A stretch of DNA of 7,064 bases from an uncultured Megasphaera sp. (GTDB lineage: Bacteria; Bacillota; Negativicutes; Veillonellales; Megasphaeraceae). Numbering within the stretch: position 1 is the stretch's first letter; each line of letters opens with the position of its first letter. Below, one piece after another: positions 5,736 to 7,064 of this stretch. The notes under the pieces are model-generated. The model was not told where the DNA came from and did not search any database. It worked only from the letters and a program-made list of their open reading frames with translations. The translations under genes were made by a program, and so were the position numbers. Where the stretch lies: contig CABQJB010000106.1 in assembly GCA_902464195.1 (NCBI GenBank), positions 1 through 7,064 on the forward strand. The letters are read 5' to 3'.

Positions 5736-5806
5736 TGATGTATACTTCTTTATAAATGGCGGTACTAAGCCATTTTAAAGCAATCTGTGTTTCTGTAGGC
5801 TGTCTA

Positions 5807-5818
5807 ATTGTTAACAAT
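5807..5818. promoter_or_regulatory. 12-bp palindrome ATTGTTAACAAT, possible operator
   Basis: A perfect 12-bp inverted repeat in the gap between the divergent LysR gene and dinB, about 135 nt upstream of the LysR start and just upstream of the candidate dinB promoter. Its position would suit binding by the adjacent LysR protein or another repressor. It does not match the usual T-N11-A LysR box closely. Confidence 0.4.
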
Positions 5819-5821
5819 AAT

Positions 5822-5850
5822 TTGTACGAATTAATGCGCCCCTCTATATT
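5822..5850 (+). promoter_or_regulatory. Candidate dinB promoter
   Basis: TTGTAC (5822-5827) and TATATT (5845-5850) are 17 bp apart. A second possible -10, TATAAT at 5869-5874, has no good -35. I found no Firmicute-type LexA box (GAAC-N4-GTTC) in 5687-5901. Confidence 0.45.
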
Positions 5851-5901
5851 TAGGGCGGCCAATCGTTGTATAATATAAAGTAGAATGGAGGAGGGATGGT
5901 T

Positions 5902-7064
5902 ATGGCACGGCGATGGATCATGCATGTCGATATGGATGCGTTTTATGCTTCTGTAGAACAACGGGATAATCCGGCCCTGAAAGGCCTGCCGGTCATCGTC
6001 GGCGGCCTGATGGAGCGGGGCGTCGTCGCGACGGCGTCTTATGAAGCCAGGGCTTATGGCGTCCATTCGGCCATGAGCATGAAACTGGCCCGCAGGCTCT
6101 GTCCGAATGGCGTCTTTCTGCCTGTGCGCATGTCCCATTACCGGCGTATTTCCCATCAGATACGCCTGATCCTGTCCCATTACTCGCCCTTCATCGAACC
6201 GCTGGCCCTGGATGAGGCCTTCCTCGACGTCTCCGGCATGGAGCGCCATTATCCGGATATTGTCGACATGGGCAAAGCCGTAAAGGAAGAAATACGGCGG
6301 ACGACGGGCCTCGTCGCATCGGCTGGGATAGCACCGAATAAGTTCCTGGCCAAACTGGCATCGGACCTTCGCAAACCGGATGGCCTGGTCTGGATTCCCT
6401 ATGGGACTGAGCGGCAGATATTGGCACCCTTGCCGCTGAGCCGCCTGTGGGGCGTCGGCAAGGTGACCGAAGAGGCCCTGCAAAAAGCGGGCTATCATAC
6501 TATCGGCGACATCGCCGCGGCCAGTCCCGAAACGCTCCAGCCCATCGTAGGCAATCAGGCCCAGCGGATTTACCGCTTGTCCCTGGGCCAGGATAACCGG
6601 CCGCTGGAAGTACGGCGGCGGCCCCAGTCTGTCGGCAATGAGCATACGTATAGCCATGACCTGACGCGCGACGCCGAAGTGGATGAACAGTTCCGCCTCC
6701 TGGCCAACGAAGTGTCGTGGCGGCTGCGGCAGAACCGGCTCATGGGACGGACCATCACCATCAAGATACGCTATGCCTCTTTCAAGACCATTACCCGCTC
6801 TTTGACGCTGCACAGCATAGGGACCTGTTCGGAAGAACAGTTATATTTTTCGGCAAAAAAATTGTATAATAAGAGCAGAGGTCATGAGCCCATCCGCCTC
6901 CTGGGCCTGACGGTCAGCCAGCTCCAGGCCTATCAGGTGCAGGGCGACTTGTTCTCGGAAGATGAAGAGACGAAGGCGAAAGTGACGGAAGCCATCGACA
7001 AGCTGCAGAAACGCTTTGGCCGCACGGCTATCATGAAAGGATTTCTTTGGGAAATGTCCCATGA
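5902..7064 (+). CDS. dinB: DNA polymerase IV (Y-family, DinB), 3' end cut by the window
   Basis: At least 387 residues of a Y-family translesion DNA polymerase, open to the last base. The palm carries HVDMDAFYASVE (catalytic D10, steric-gate position Y15), then SYEARAYGV, and LDEAFLD with the catalytic D104-E105 pair. Next come the AGIAPNKFLAKLASDLRKPDG segment (thumb side) and a helix-hairpin-helix (SRLWGVGK..TIGDIA, ~178-210). The little finger starts near residue 238 (SVGNEHTYSHDLT), and a clamp-binding motif QGDLF follows at 347-351. The enzyme copies past damaged bases at low fidelity. The start at 5902 is chosen because GGAGGAGG (5887-5894) is 7 nt away; an in-frame ATG at 5896 is too close to it. 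It is divergent from the LysR operon. No stop is seen, and its length already meets the usual 350-420 residues, so little is probably missing. Confidence 0.96.
   Translation, partial: MARRWIMHVDMDAFYASVEQRDNPALKGLPVIVGGLMERGVVATASYEARAYGVHSAMSMKLARRLCPNGVFLPVRMSHYRRISHQIRLILSHYSPFIEPLALDEAFLDVSGMERHYPDIVDMGKAVKEEIRRTTGLVASAGIAPNKFLAKLASDLRKPDGLVWIPYGTERQILAPLPLSRLWGVGKVTEEALQKAGYHTIGDIAAASPETLQPIVGNQAQRIYRLSLGQDNRPLEVRRRPQSVGNEHTYSHDLTRDAEVDEQFRLLANEVSWRLRQNRLMGRTITIKIRYASFKTITRSLTLHSIGTCSEEQLYFSAKKLYNKSRGHEPIRLLGLTVSQLQAYQVQGDLFSEDEETKAKVTEAIDKLQKRFGRTAIMKGFLWEMSH

Noticed and set aside
5683..6813. 376-codon reading frame opposite dinB
   Set aside because: The + strand encodes an unmistakable DNA polymerase IV with all catalytic motifs. 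The antisense frame runs on through the promoter region and matches nothing I know.

Overview
The window looks like a chromosomal stretch of an anaerobic Firmicute of the Negativicutes, plausibly Megasphaera or a relative. That placement is inference from the gene content (a NifU-like scaffold paired with a GGGtGRT protein), moderately GC-rich codon use and strong AGGAGG-type ribosome sites; no rRNA or other marker is present to confirm it. It reads as ordinary core chromosome, with no transposase, phage gene, CRISPR array, tRNA or rRNA.

Layout. Positions 1-50 are a perfect 21-bp inverted repeat with an 8-base loop, cut into the 5' end of a LysR-family regulator gene (22-789, start missing). 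Next, on the + strand, is a tight two-gene operon: a NifU-like Fe-S scaffold protein with an unusual cysteine arrangement (844-1536) and a GGGtGRT-family protein of unknown function (1549-2559), ended by a strong hairpin terminator (2575-2609). A 340-base gap (2610-2949) holds a family of short repeats built on CTACAAAC and two diverged copies of a ~95-bp unit spaced 124 bp apart. Then comes a secreted cell-wall hydrolase with two peptidoglycan-binding repeats and an NlpC/P60 domain (2950-3888). A second hairpin follows it; together with its flank it is a 58/60 match to the reverse complement of the first terminator, so the hydrolase gene lies between inverted copies of the same 60-bp element.

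On the - strand, a second LysR-family regulator (5671-4730) is followed 6 nt later by an unrecognised 257-residue soluble protein (4723-3950); the two look translationally coupled. Divergent from them, on the + strand, is the Y-family DNA polymerase IV gene dinB (5902 to the window end, 3' end cut). The 230-base gap between the regulator and dinB holds candidate promoters for both directions and a 12-bp palindrome.

How the parts fit. The scaffold and GGGtGRT genes very probably act together, and their codon choice suggests high expression. The upstream LysR gene is co-directional and carries a CxxC in its effector domain, so it may regulate them, but no operator was identified. This pair is the best candidate for a poorly described system. 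The intergenic repeat family is the most unusual non-coding signal. The palindrome at position 1 is best treated as a possible assembly or contig-end artefact.
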